Below are positions 27,888 through 38,736 of a DNA stretch of 64,000 bases, one piece after another. The stretch is from Afifella sp. IM 167 (GTDB lineage: Bacteria > Pseudomonadota > Alphaproteobacteria > Rhizobiales > Afifellaceae): NCBI RefSeq assembly GCF_020144925.1, contig NZ_NSLC01000006.1:248001-312000 (forward strand). Reading direction: 5' to 3'. The notes beneath the pieces are model-generated. The model had not been told where the DNA came from. It searched no databases and worked only from the letters and a program-made list of their open reading frames with translations. Within the stretch, counting starts at the first letter, position 1, and every line of letters starts with the position of its first letter. Position numbers and translations under genes: made by a program.

Positions 27888-29063
27888 ATGGCGAACGCCA
27901 ACTACATCTCCTTTCCCCGCGTGGAGGGAAACGCCTCGCGGCAGGCCCATGCCGATCTGCCGGAGGGCACGTTCGAGCGCGAGCTGGGCAAGGAAGGCTT
28001 CTTCGGCCCGGCGACGATGATGTACCACACGCACCCGCCGACGGGCTGGACGAGCTGGGAAGGGCCTCTTCGACCGCGGGCCTTCGATCTCACCAAACTC
28101 GCCGATTTCGGCGACACGGTGTGGGGCGCGCCGGTCGTCCTTCACAACGCTTCGGTGAAGATGCGTCTCTGGCAGCTTTCGGGCGAAATGGACCATCTGG
28201 TGCGCAACGGCGACGGCGACGAGCTCCTCTTCGTCCATCGCGGCGCGGGCCATCTCTACTGCGACTACGGCCATATGGAGATCGGCAAGGGCGACTATAT
28301 CGTGCTGCCGCGCTCCACCATGTGGCGGCTTTCGGCGAGCGAGCCGCTTTCCCTGCTCCTCTTCGAATGCACCAACGGCACGATCCGGGCCCCGGAGCGG
28401 GGAATGGTCGGCCGGCATGCTCTCTACGACGAGGCCATTCTCGACACGCCGAAGATCGACGAGGCCTTCCGCGATCAGCAGGGCGAGAGCGAGACGGCGG
28501 TCCATATCCGCCGCCGGGGCGAGATCTCGACCGTCACCTATCCCTTCAATCCGCTCGACGCGGTCGGTTGGCACGGCGATCTCTGCCCGGTGCGCCTCAA
28601 CGTCAGGGACATTCGCCCGCTCGCCTCGCACCGCTACCACCTGCCGCCCTCCGCCCACACGACCTGGGTCGGCAACCGCTTCGTCATCTGCACCTTCACG
28701 CCGCGGCCCTTCGAGACCGATCCGGCGGCCCTGAAGGTGCCGTTCTTCCACAACAACGACGATTTCGACGAGGTGATCTTCTACCACGACGGCGACTTCT
28801 TCTCCCGCGACAACATCCATCCGGGCATGGTCACCTGGCATCCCTGCGGCTTCACCCACGGCCCGCATCCCAAGGCCTTGAGCCGCATGTACGAGCAGAC
28901 CAAGACGATGACGGAGGAATACGCCGTCATGCTGGACACCCGCGACGCGCTGGAGATGGGCGAGGGCGCCGAGGCGACCGAGTTCAAACCCTATGCGGAG
29001 AGCTGGAAGACCTCGGAGAAGGTGAGCGCGCCGCGCGTCCGGTTGCCCGAAGCGGCCGAGTGA
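27888..29063 (+). CDS. Homogentisate 1,2-dioxygenase-like protein
   Basis: 391 residues of the HgmA-type double cupin. Landmarks: FGPATMMYHTHPPTGWTSWE, LLFVHRGAGHLYCDYG, and the C-terminal metal region FFHNNDDFDEVIFYHDGDFF with HPGMVTWHPCGFTHGPHP. Classical enzymes cleave the homogentisate ring with Fe(II). The iron-ligand loop here (HNNDDFDE) differs from the usual HRNCMSE, so the substrate may differ. The start at 27888 is preferred to 27882 because AGGGAGG ends directly before 27882. First gene of a seven-gene operon. Confidence 0.82.
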   Translation: MANANYISFPRVEGNASRQAHADLPEGTFERELGKEGFFGPATMMYHTHPPTGWTSWEGPLRPRAFDLTKLADFGDTVWGAPVVLHNASVKMRLWQLSGEMDHLVRNGDGDELLFVHRGAGHLYCDYGHMEIGKGDYIVLPRSTMWRLSASEPLSLLLFECTNGTIRAPERGMVGRHALYDEAILDTPKIDEAFRDQQGESETAVHIRRRGEISTVTYPFNPLDAVGWHGDLCPVRLNVRDIRPLASHRYHLPPSAHTTWVGNRFVICTFTPRPFETDPAALKVPFFHNNDDFDEVIFYHDGDFFSRDNIHPGMVTWHPCGFTHGPHPKALSRMYEQTKTMTEEYAVMLDTRDALEMGEGAEATEFKPYAESWKTSEKVSAPRVRLPEAAE

Positions 29064-29941
29064 GGGCCCGGCTCGTTCTCCTCGGCACCAAGGGAGGCCC
29101 CGCCGTGCGCCCCGCCTCGCCGCTGCCGACCGCCTCGGCGCTCGTCGCAGGTGACGAACTCACCGTTGTCGACTGCGGAGCGGGCGTCACCGTTTCGCTC
29201 GCGAATGCCGGCCTTCCGCTGACGATGCTGGAACGCGTCTTCGTCACGCATCTGCATTCCGACCATGTGCTGGAACTCGGCCCCCTCCTGCACACCGCCT
29301 GGACCTCGGGCCTGTCGCACCCGCTCAAGGTCTTCGGGCCGCCGGGCATGCGCGAATATCTGGAGCATTTTTTGGCCGCCATGCGCTTCGACATCGAGAC
29401 CCGCATCGCCGATGAGGGCCGCCCGCCGCTCGGCGAACTCCTGCGCCTCACCGAATACGGCGAGGGCGAGGTGATGGCCGACGCCGGGCTTCGCGTGACG
29501 GCGCTGCGCAATATCCATCCGCCTGTCGAGGAGAGCTATGCGCTGCGCTTTGACTTCGGCGGGGGTCCGAGCGTCGTCTTTTCCGGCGACACGGCCCGCC
29601 ATCCCCCGCTGGCCGCATTTGCGCGCGGCGCTGATATCCTCGTCCACGAGGCGATGCTGCCGGCCGGCATGGAGAAGATCGTCGAGAAGGTCGGCGGCGG
29701 CGACAGGCTGAGAGCGCATCTGAAGGCGAGCCATTCGACCGCAGGCGAGGCGGGCTGGATCGCCCGCGAGGCGGGGGTCGGCCGGCTCGTCCTCCATCAT
29801 CTCATTCCGGCGGACGACCCGGATTTTTCCGAGGCGGACTGGCTCGCGGCGACCGCCGAGAGCTGGGAGGGACCGGTGACGGTCGGGCGCGACGGCCTTG
29901 TCGTGCCGATCGATAAAAAGCGCGAGGGGGCTGGCGCATGA
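29060..29941 (+). CDS. Metallo-beta-lactamase-fold hydrolase
   Basis: 293 residues with a GTG start inside a GTGA overlap with the upstream gene. The full metal motif HLHSDH is at residues 64-69, with further ligands in FSGDTARH and LVLHHLIP. The overall pattern resembles RNase Z-like or lactonase-type hydrolases. In this operon it could hydrolyse a ring-cleavage product or lactone; that is inferred from position. It overlaps the FAH-family gene by an ATGA. Confidence 0.85.
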   Translation: MRARLVLLGTKGGPAVRPASPLPTASALVAGDELTVVDCGAGVTVSLANAGLPLTMLERVFVTHLHSDHVLELGPLLHTAWTSGLSHPLKVFGPPGMREYLEHFLAAMRFDIETRIADEGRPPLGELLRLTEYGEGEVMADAGLRVTALRNIHPPVEESYALRFDFGGGPSVVFSGDTARHPPLAAFARGADILVHEAMLPAGMEKIVEKVGGGDRLRAHLKASHSTAGEAGWIAREAGVGRLVLHHLIPADDPDFSEADWLAATAESWEGPVTVGRDGLVVPIDKKREGAGA

Positions 29942-30966
29942 GGCTCGCGACCCTCAACGACGGAAGCCGCGACGGCATGCTCGCGGTCGTCTCCGAGGAC
30001 AGGAAGCGCTACACGTCCGCCGGTGGTGTCGCCGGCACGCTGCAGGCCGCCCTCGACGACTGGAAGAATGTCGGACCGCGCCTGCGCGAGCTTTCGGTGC
30101 GCCTCGATATCGGCCAGGTCGACGGCAGGCCGTTCGATCCGATGCAGTGCCTTGCGCCGCTGCCGCGCGCCTATCAGTTCGCCGACGCCTCCGCCTACGT
30201 CAACCACATGGAACTGGTCCGGCGCGGGCGCGGCGCCGAGATGCCGGCGAGCTACTGGACCGATCCGCTGATCTACCAGGGCAGCTCCGATTCCTTCCTG
30301 GCGCCGCATGCGCCGATCCGCATGCCGGCCGAGGCGCTCGATCTCGACAGCGGTTTCGGCCTCGATTTCGAAGCGGAGGTCGCCGTCATCACCGACGACG
30401 TGCCGATGGGTGTGTCGGCGGATGAGGCGCTCTCGCATATCAAGTTTCTCGCCCTCCTCAACGACATCACGCTGCGCCATCTCGTGCCCGGCGAGGTCGC
30501 CAAGGGCTTCGGCTTCTTCCAGTCGAAGCCTCCCTCGTCCTTCGCGCCGCTCGTCGTCACGCCGGACGCACTCGGCCCGGCCTGGCACGACGGCAAGCTC
30601 AACGGCCGCCTTCTCGTCAGCGTCAACACGCGGCTTTTCGGCGATCTCGATTCAGGCCTCGACATGACCTTCGACTTTGGCCAGCTGATCGCCCATGCCG
30701 CCCGCACGCGCCCGCTTTCGGCCGGCACCATCATCGGCTCCGGCACCGTCTCCAACCGCGACAAGGACGGCGGCTCGGCCCGCCCGATCTCCTGGGGCGG
30801 CAAGGGCTACGCCTGCATCGCCGAGATGCGCATGATGGAGACGGTGAGCCACGGCCATCCCGACACCCGCTTCCTGACGGAGGGCGATGTGGTGCGCATC
30901 GAACTGAAGGACGCGCAGGAGCGCTCCGTCTTCGGCCTCATCGAGCAGCGGGTGCAACGCGCATGA
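29938..30966 (+). CDS. Fumarylacetoacetate hydrolase-family protein
   Basis: 342 residues with the FAH fold. The metal/substrate region appears as DFEAEVAVITDDVP, LLNDITLRHLVP, and the active-site stretch TIIGSGTVSNRDKDGGS. Such enzymes hydrolyse the C-C bond of fumarylacetoacetate or related beta-diketo acids. With the dioxygenase upstream this provides ring opening and cleavage; no maleylacetoacetate isomerase is present in the operon. ATGA overlaps on both sides. Confidence 0.88.
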   Translation: MRLATLNDGSRDGMLAVVSEDRKRYTSAGGVAGTLQAALDDWKNVGPRLRELSVRLDIGQVDGRPFDPMQCLAPLPRAYQFADASAYVNHMELVRRGRGAEMPASYWTDPLIYQGSSDSFLAPHAPIRMPAEALDLDSGFGLDFEAEVAVITDDVPMGVSADEALSHIKFLALLNDITLRHLVPGEVAKGFGFFQSKPPSSFAPLVVTPDALGPAWHDGKLNGRLLVSVNTRLFGDLDSGLDMTFDFGQLIAHAARTRPLSAGTIIGSGTVSNRDKDGGSARPISWGGKGYACIAEMRMMETVSHGHPDTRFLTEGDVVRIELKDAQERSVFGLIEQRVQRA

Positions 30967-31313
30967 CCAGACCGGCGCGCAAACCCCTCTTCGAAACGCC
31001 GACCGCGTTGTGGCGCGGCTTTCTCGTCCTTAATCTCTTCCTCGTGCCGGCGGCAGCGATCCTCGCCTCGCTCGCCGGGACGGTGGGTGGCCCTGGCCTC
31101 TCATTCATCCTCGGCTTCATCGTCGCGCTGTTCGGCATCATCGCCAATTTCGCCATCTGGCTGTCGGCGCGCCGGTTGAAGATCCCCCAGCACTGGGTGG
31201 TGCCTTCCTGGATCGTGCTCTGTCTCGCCACCACCGTCGTCGCCGGCGCCGCCTCGCCGGTGGCGCTCGTCCTCGGCCTCGTCTTCGACGGCTTTGTCCC
31301 GGGTCAAGCATAG
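30963..31313 (+). CDS. Small inner-membrane protein of the aromatic operon
   Basis: 116 residues with three hydrophobic helices (about 18-40, 45-70 and 80-110) and a basic N-terminus. No family recognised. It overlaps the FAH gene by ATGA and precedes the second MBL gene by 10 bp, so it is part of the same transcript. It could be a membrane anchor or transport component, but nothing in the sequence tells which. Confidence 0.75.
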   Translation: MTRPARKPLFETPTALWRGFLVLNLFLVPAAAILASLAGTVGGPGLSFILGFIVALFGIIANFAIWLSARRLKIPQHWVVPSWIVLCLATTVVAGAASPVALVLGLVFDGFVPGQA

Positions 31314-31323
31314 GGAGCTTTTG

Positions 31324-32271
31324 ATGTCCGCCAGCTTCGCCTCCACCGGAGATCTTGCCGACAAGGCCGTCTCCTTCGACGAGATCGGACCCGGCTGCTA
31401 CGCCTTCACCGCCGAGGGCGACCCCAACAGCGGCGTGATCGTCGGCGACGATGCGGTGATGGTGATCGACGCGCAGGCGACGCCGCGGCTGGCCGACAAG
31501 GTGATCGAGCACATCCGGCAGGCGACCGACAAGCCGATCCGCTATGTCGTGCTCACGCACTATCATGCCGTGCGCGTTCTGGGCGCTTCCGCCTTCGCCG
31601 GCGCGGAGATCGTCACCTCCGACGTCACGCGCGACCTCATCGTGGAGCGGGGGCAACAGGATTGGGATTCGGAGTTCGGCCGCTTTCCGCGCCTTTTTCA
31701 GGGCCATGAATCGATCCCCGGTCTCACCTGGCCGAGCCTCACTTTCGTGACGACCCTGTCGGTCTGGCTCGGCAAGCGCGAGGTGCGCCTGATGCGGCTC
31801 GGCCGGGCCCATACGGAGGGCGACATCGTCGCCTGGGTGCCGGACGCCCAGGTGATGTTTTCCGGCGATATCGTCGAATACCGCTCCGCCTGCTATTGCG
31901 GCGACGCGCATCTGAAGGACTGGCCCGAAACGCTCTCCAGGGTCGGGGATTTCGACGCCAAGGCCCTCGTGCCGGGCCGCGGCGCGGCGCTCACCGGCCC
32001 GACTGTGCGCGAGGGCGTGCGGCTCACCCACGAGTTTCTGACGGCCCTTTACGGCTCGGTGCGCAAGGCGGCAGAGAGCGGCGCCTCGCTGAAGCAGGCC
32101 TACGAGGCCGCCCGCGCAGCCATGGACGGGCCTTTCGGCGACTACGCCATCTACAAGCACTGCATGCCTTTCAATGTCGCGCGCGCCTATGACGAGGCGA
32201 GAGGCATGGAGCGCCCGCAGATCTGGACCGCCGAGCGCGACCGCGAAATGTGGGCTGCTCTGGAGGGGTAG
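31324..32271 (+). CDS. MBL-fold protein with degenerate metal motif
   Basis: 315 residues, clear MBL fold (GPGCYAFTAEGDPNSGVIVGDD at the start, GRAHTEGDIVAW, VMFSGDIVEY). The HxHxDH motif reads H79-Y-H81-A-V-R: the Asp and following His that bind the second metal are replaced by Val83-Arg84. It may bind one metal or be non-hydrolytic. The start ATG follows AGGGAG by six bases. It lies between the small membrane protein and the flavin monooxygenase, 2 bp before the latter. Confidence 0.85.
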   Translation: MSASFASTGDLADKAVSFDEIGPGCYAFTAEGDPNSGVIVGDDAVMVIDAQATPRLADKVIEHIRQATDKPIRYVVLTHYHAVRVLGASAFAGAEIVTSDVTRDLIVERGQQDWDSEFGRFPRLFQGHESIPGLTWPSLTFVTTLSVWLGKREVRLMRLGRAHTEGDIVAWVPDAQVMFSGDIVEYRSACYCGDAHLKDWPETLSRVGDFDAKALVPGRGAALTGPTVREGVRLTHEFLTALYGSVRKAAESGASLKQAYEAARAAMDGPFGDYAIYKHCMPFNVARAYDEARGMERPQIWTAERDREMWAALEG

Positions 32272-32273
32272 GG

Positions 32274-33887
32274 ATGCCGCGCTACGCCTATCGCCCCTTC
32301 CCATACCGAAAGGCGCCCGAGCTTTCCGGCTCGGGCCGGGGCGAGGCGGCGGTCGCCATCGTCGGAGCCGGCCCCGTCGGCCTGACGCTAGCAATCGATC
32401 TCGCGCTCCATGGCGTGCCCTCGGTGGTTCTCGATGACAACGACGTGGTCTCGATCGGCTCGCGCGCCATCTGCTGGGCGAAGCGCTCTCTGGAGATCTT
32501 CGACCGCCTCGGCATCGGCGAAAAGCTCGTCGAGAAGGGCGTCACCTGGAAGATCGGTCGCCTCCACCACCGCGACCGCGAGGTCTATTCCTTCGATCTC
32601 CTTCCGGAGCCCGGCCACAAGATGCCGGCCTTCATCAACCTCCAGCAATACTACGTCGAGGAATACCTCGTCGCACGGGCCGGCGAGTTCCCGGACCTCA
32701 TCGATCTGCGCTGGAAGAACCGCGTCAGCGATGTGAAGCCGGGGCGAGGGGGCGTGGAGCTTTCCGTTGCGACGCCCGATGGTCCCTATCGGCTCCACGC
32801 CGACTGGGTCGTCGCCTGCGACGGCTCAAGGAGCACCGTGCGCGCCGCCCTCGGCCTCGATTTCGCCGGCCGCGTCTTCGAGGAACGCTTCCTCATCTGC
32901 GACGTGGAGATGGAAGCGGAGTTTCCCTCCGAGCGCTGGTTCTGGTTCGAGCCGCCCTTCCATGCCGGCCAGTCGGCGCTTCTCCACAAGCAGCCGGACA
33001 ACATCTACCGTATCGACCTGCAGCTCGGCTGGGATACCGATCCGGAGGCGGAAAAGGCGCCCGAGCGCGTCATTCCGCGCATCCAGGCGATGGTCGGCGA
33101 GCGCCCTTTCGAGATCGACTGGGTCTCCGTCTACACCTTCCAGTGCCGGCGCATGGAGCGCTTCGTGCACGGCCGCGTCCTCTTCGCCGGCGACAGCGCT
33201 CATGTCGTCTCGCCCTTCGGCGCGCGCGGCGGCAACGGCGGCATTCAGGACGCCGACAACCTCGCCTGGAAGCTCGCCCTCGTCCTGGCGGGCGAGGCGC
33301 CGGAGAGCCTGATTGAGACCTACGACGACGAGCGCATTCCAGCGGCCGACGAGAACATCCTGAATTCCAGCCGCTCCACCGCGTTCATGACCCCGAAATC
33401 GCCGATGGAAGCGACGTTCCGCAAGGCGGTTCTCGAACTTGCCGGGACGGAGCCCTTCGCCCGCCGGCTGATCAATTCCGGCCGGCTCTCCACCGCCCAC
33501 CATTATCGCGCGACCGGCCTTTCCGGCGAGGATGCGCTCCTGCCGGGAGAGGCACCGCTGGCGGCTCCGGGCGCGCCGCCGGTCGATGCGCCGCTCGGTG
33601 CCGGTTCCGGCTTCCTGAGCGAGAGACTCGGCGGCGGCTTTCGCGCCCTGTGGCTCGGCGATCCGCGCCATGCCTCCAACCGATTCGAATGCGAATGCGC
33701 CGAGGCCGGTCTGAAGGCCCTTGCCGCCACCTCGCCGGAAGCGCGCCGGCGCTACGGGGCGGAAAAGGGGCCGGCGGTCTATCTCTTCCGTCCGGACCAG
33801 CATGTCGCCGCCCGATGGCCGGAGGCGGCCTTTTCGGCGGCAAGGGCCCGGGCCGCGCTGACACGGGCATCGGGGAGGGCAGGGTGA
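32274..33887 (+). CDS. Class A FAD-dependent aromatic monooxygenase (MhpA/PheA-like)
   Basis: 537 residues. The Rossmann motif GAGPVGLTLA is at about residues 29-38, the DG motif appears as CDGSRSTVR, and the FAD-binding GD motif as FAGDSAHVVSPFGARGGNGG. The overall form is like 3-(3-hydroxyphenyl)propionate hydroxylases, which hydroxylate phenolic rings with NAD(P)H. It would prepare the substrate for the dioxygenase of the same operon. GGAGGGG precedes the ATG at 32274. It overlaps the DUF2783 gene by GTGA. Confidence 0.9.
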   Translation: MPRYAYRPFPYRKAPELSGSGRGEAAVAIVGAGPVGLTLAIDLALHGVPSVVLDDNDVVSIGSRAICWAKRSLEIFDRLGIGEKLVEKGVTWKIGRLHHRDREVYSFDLLPEPGHKMPAFINLQQYYVEEYLVARAGEFPDLIDLRWKNRVSDVKPGRGGVELSVATPDGPYRLHADWVVACDGSRSTVRAALGLDFAGRVFEERFLICDVEMEAEFPSERWFWFEPPFHAGQSALLHKQPDNIYRIDLQLGWDTDPEAEKAPERVIPRIQAMVGERPFEIDWVSVYTFQCRRMERFVHGRVLFAGDSAHVVSPFGARGGNGGIQDADNLAWKLALVLAGEAPESLIETYDDERIPAADENILNSSRSTAFMTPKSPMEATFRKAVLELAGTEPFARRLINSGRLSTAHHYRATGLSGEDALLPGEAPLAAPGAPPVDAPLGAGSGFLSERLGGGFRALWLGDPRHASNRFECECAEAGLKALAATSPEARRRYGAEKGPAVYLFRPDQHVAARWPEAAFSAARARAALTRASGRAG

Positions 33888-34093
33888 GCGGCGAGCGCGG
33901 GCCGGGCCTTGCCGACCCGGACGGCTTCTACGCCGCCCTGATGGCGGCCCATGAGGGGCTGTCGGAAGCGGAGAGCGCCGCGCTCAACGCCCGCATCGTC
34001 CTCCTTCTCGCAGACGCGGCCGGAGACGAGGCCGCGATTGCCGCGATCGCGCGGGCACGCGCAACCGCGCCGCAGGAGAAGGCTGGCCGGTAG
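33884..34093 (+). CDS. DUF2783 small protein
   Basis: 69 residues starting with GTG in a GTGA overlap with the monooxygenase. The core ADPDGFYAALMAAHEGLSEAE then LNARIVLLLADAAGDE matches DUF2783, a small helical family that regularly follows a flavin monooxygenase in alphaproteobacterial aromatic operons. No biochemical role is known. The tight coupling suggests a stoichiometric partner of the monooxygenase. Last gene of the operon. Confidence 0.85.
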   Translation: MSGERGPGLADPDGFYAALMAAHEGLSEAESAALNARIVLLLADAAGDEAAIAAIARARATAPQEKAGR

Positions 34094-34157
34094 CCTCGCA
34101 ATCGCCCGGGCGCGCGCCTATCTGAGCGGCAACGAACATCCCTCAGGAGAGTTTTCG

Positions 34158-34670
34158 ATGCGCAAACCCGCAGCCCTGCTGCTCGCCCTGGCGATCGCAG
34201 CCGTTTCCTTCGGCACCGCCAACGCACAGGAACCGGACCTCATCTTTCGCAAGTCGACGGTCTTCAAGCTGCTGACGCCCGATCACAAGCTTGCCACCTA
34301 CGGTATCGACGATCCGGAGGTGGAGGGCGTTGCCTGCCACTACACGGTGCCGGAAAAGGGTGGCATCGGCGGCATGTTCAACATGGTCGAGGAGGTCTCC
34401 GACATCTCGCTCGCCTGCCGCCAGATCGGCCCCGTCGTGTTCAAGAAGAAGTTCGAGCAGGGCGACGAGGTCTTCCGCCAGCGTCGCTCGCTGATCTTCA
34501 AGAAGATGCGCATCGTCCGCGGCTGCGACGCCAAGCGCAACGTGCTCGTCTATCTCGTCTATTCCGACAAGATCATCGAGGGCTCGCCGAAGAACTCCAC
34601 TTCCACCGTGCCGATCATGCCCTGGGGCGACCAGCCCGCACCGCGCTGCGGCGACTGGCTGGACGATTAA
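34158..34670 (+). CDS. creA: CreA-family exported protein
   Basis: 170 residues. Signal peptide MRKPAALLLALAIAAVSFGTANA, then the CreA core: FKLLTPDHKLATYGIDDPEVEGVACHYT is split here by convention, followed by FNMVEEVSDISLACRQIGPV and the YSDKIIEGSPKNSTSTVPI tail. CreA proteins are periplasmic and of unknown activity. The ATG at 34158 follows AGGAGAG. A gap of 64 bp separates it from the aromatic operon, so it may be read separately. Confidence 0.88.
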   Translation: MRKPAALLLALAIAAVSFGTANAQEPDLIFRKSTVFKLLTPDHKLATYGIDDPEVEGVACHYTVPEKGGIGGMFNMVEEVSDISLACRQIGPVVFKKKFEQGDEVFRQRRSLIFKKMRIVRGCDAKRNVLVYLVYSDKIIEGSPKNSTSTVPIMPWGDQPAPRCGDWLDD

Positions 34671-34678
34671 GGCCCGCC

Positions 34679-34816
34679 TCAGCGCTGCAGGGCGTTGATG
34701 AGGACGAGGCCGACGCCGCCGTTGAGCGTCTCGGCCCGGGGAGGCATGTCCCGGATCGTCATGACCGAGGCCGAGATCAGGGCGACGTGAGCAAGGGCGA
34801 AGAACAGGCGTAGCAT
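34679..34816 (-). CDS. Small hydrophobic protein (45 aa)
   Basis: An ORF reading MLRLFFALAHVALISASVMTI then a short soluble tail ending LVLINALQR. A GGAGAG sits five bases before the ATG at 34816. It could be a small membrane or exported peptide. It is convergent with creA and has no recognised homologue; support is only the ribosome binding site and the hydrophobic N-terminus. Confidence 0.4.
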   Translation of the reverse strand: MLRLFFALAHVALISASVMTIRDMPPRAETLNGGVGLVLINALQR

Positions 34817-34900
34817 GAGGTCTCTCCGGTGTTGTCCCGGAGATAGACCGAGGGGCTTGAACCTGTGCTGAGAGCCCGGTTCAGCTGGCGTTCACCTGCC

Positions 34901-35557
34901 TTAACAGGGTTGTCCCTTTTCCCGGCAGCGGATCGCCGCGAGGATCAGGATCGTGAGCGTGACGGCGTTGAGGACGTGCCAGACATAGTGCGTGCCGATG
35001 GGCAGGCTGGCGCAGACCGGGTTGTCGGCCATGCGCGAAGCGAGCGAGAGCGCGAAGACGGCCGTCGCAAGAATGAGGTAGCGCGCCGCCGCATGCGACA
35101 CGAAGGCGAGCAGGGTGCCGACGCCCGCCATCGCCACCAGCGCCGGTGCGTAGCCGGCCGATCCACCCAGGAGCGGGCGCAGGATGACCTCGCCGCCCCA
35201 GGAGGCCGCGCCGAAGAGAAAGAGCGTCATCACCACGACGGGCCAGTCGAGCCCGAAGAAGCGCCGCATGGCGATGCCGAAATAGGCGTAGATGAGGGCG
35301 GTGATCGGCAGGACATCCGCCAGCATCGACCATCGGCTGGCGAGGGTGTGAAAGAGGAAGGAACCGACGCCGATCACAGCGACGTTGCAGATCAGATAAA
35401 GGGAGGCGCCATCGCGCCCGCCGTCACGCCGCCATATGACGAAGGTGTAGAGCGCGGCGAGAAGGAAGGCGGCGTTGGAGGCCGCGTTGAGCGGCTCCGC
35501 CCAGAAGCCTGGGTCGGTGCGTTCGCAATAGAGATCGATCTGCTGGGTCCAGTTCAC
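34901..35557 (-). CDS. Ceramidase-family (alkaline ceramidase-like) membrane protein
   Basis: 218 residues with about seven hydrophobic helices. The family motifs are visible: IDLYCERTDPGFWAEPLNA near the start, VGSFLFHTLASRWSMLADVLP with the metal-binding His/Ser/Asp, and THYVWHVLNAVTL near the end with two further His ligands. This is the ADIPOR/CREST hydrolase fold. Bacterial members are not functionally defined; hydrolysis of a membrane amide lipid is a reasonable inference. GTG start at 35557. Confidence 0.85.
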   Translation of the reverse strand: MNWTQQIDLYCERTDPGFWAEPLNAASNAAFLLAALYTFVIWRRDGGRDGASLYLICNVAVIGVGSFLFHTLASRWSMLADVLPITALIYAYFGIAMRRFFGLDWPVVVMTLFLFGAASWGGEVILRPLLGGSAGYAPALVAMAGVGTLLAFVSHAAARYLILATAVFALSLASRMADNPVCASLPIGTHYVWHVLNAVTLTILILAAIRCREKGQPC

Positions 35558-35673
35558 GGCTCTAGCGTAAATCGGTTCCAGAGGAAGTGCAGGGGACCCC
35601 TAGCCGCATCACGTTACGGAAGAGTGCATCTGGCGCACTTGACCGCACCGGCAAGCTCCGCGATAAGCGGCGC

Positions 35674-35733
35674 ATGAACGGCGACAGCGCGGGCCTCCGC
35701 GCCATCTGCATCTGCGGGATTATCATCGGCTAG
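35674..35733 (+). CDS. Possible Cys-containing leader peptide upstream of cysS
   Basis: A 19-codon ORF (MNGDSAGLRAICICGIIIG) ends 76 bp before the cysS start. It has two Cys codons near its end, followed by imperfect inverted repeats (GTT..CGTC at about 35750 with GACGAAC; CCGGC/CCGG just before cysS). A translation-coupled attenuator is conceivable. The ribosome binding site is weak, so confidence is low. Confidence 0.25.
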   Translation: MNGDSAGLRAICICGIIIG

Positions 35734-35809
35734 CGACAGCGCTGGTCAGGCCGTTCTCGTCTGAAATTTCCGAACGCGACGAACGCCCGGCCAGCCGGAC
35801 GGGAGTTTC

Positions 35810-38217
<2,408 letters not shown>

Positions 38218-38250
38218 TGGGCATGTCACTTTTCAGCAGGAGGCGCGCCG

Positions 38251-38736
38251 ATGAGCGCTGAGACGATGACCGGCGGCTGCCAGTGCGGCGCCGTGCGCTT
38301 TGCGGTTGCCGCGCCGCTCGGCACGGCTTCCATCTGCCATTGCCGCATGTGCCAGAAGGCCGTCGGCGGCTTCTATGCGCCTTACGTCTCGACGCGGCCG
38401 GGCACGCTCTCCTTCACCCGCGGCGCCCCCGCGCATTTCCAGAGCTCCAGCCATGCAAGGCGCGGCTTCTGTGAGAAATGCGGCACGCCGCTCACCTTCG
38501 AGGCGCCGGACGGGATCGGCGTTGCGATCGGCGCCTTCGACGAGCCGGCGGCGATCATGCCGACGCTCCAGTACGGGCTGGAGAGCAAGATCGCCTATGT
38601 CGACATTCTCGGCCATCTGCCCGGCACGGAGACGGGGGCCGATCCGGACGCCCCGTTCGAGGCGGACATCGTCAGCTATCAGCATCCCGACCACGACACC
38701 GAAACCTGGCCGCCCGAAAGGGCCGAACGATCATGA
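38251..38736 (+). CDS. GFA/CENP-V family zinc protein (second copy)
   Basis: 161 residues. Zinc motifs GGCQCGAVRF, CHCRMCQKAVGG and GFCEKCGTPLTF occur in the usual order. It shares the fold with the protein at 21401 but is longer and carries an acidic C-terminal tail. Activity is not known. It is in the cysS-pip-cimA run and overlaps cimA by ATGA, which implies co-translation with citramalate synthase. Confidence 0.87.
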   Translation: MSAETMTGGCQCGAVRFAVAAPLGTASICHCRMCQKAVGGFYAPYVSTRPGTLSFTRGAPAHFQSSSHARRGFCEKCGTPLTFEAPDGIGVAIGAFDEPAAIMPTLQYGLESKIAYVDILGHLPGTETGADPDAPFEADIVSYQHPDHDTETWPPERAERS

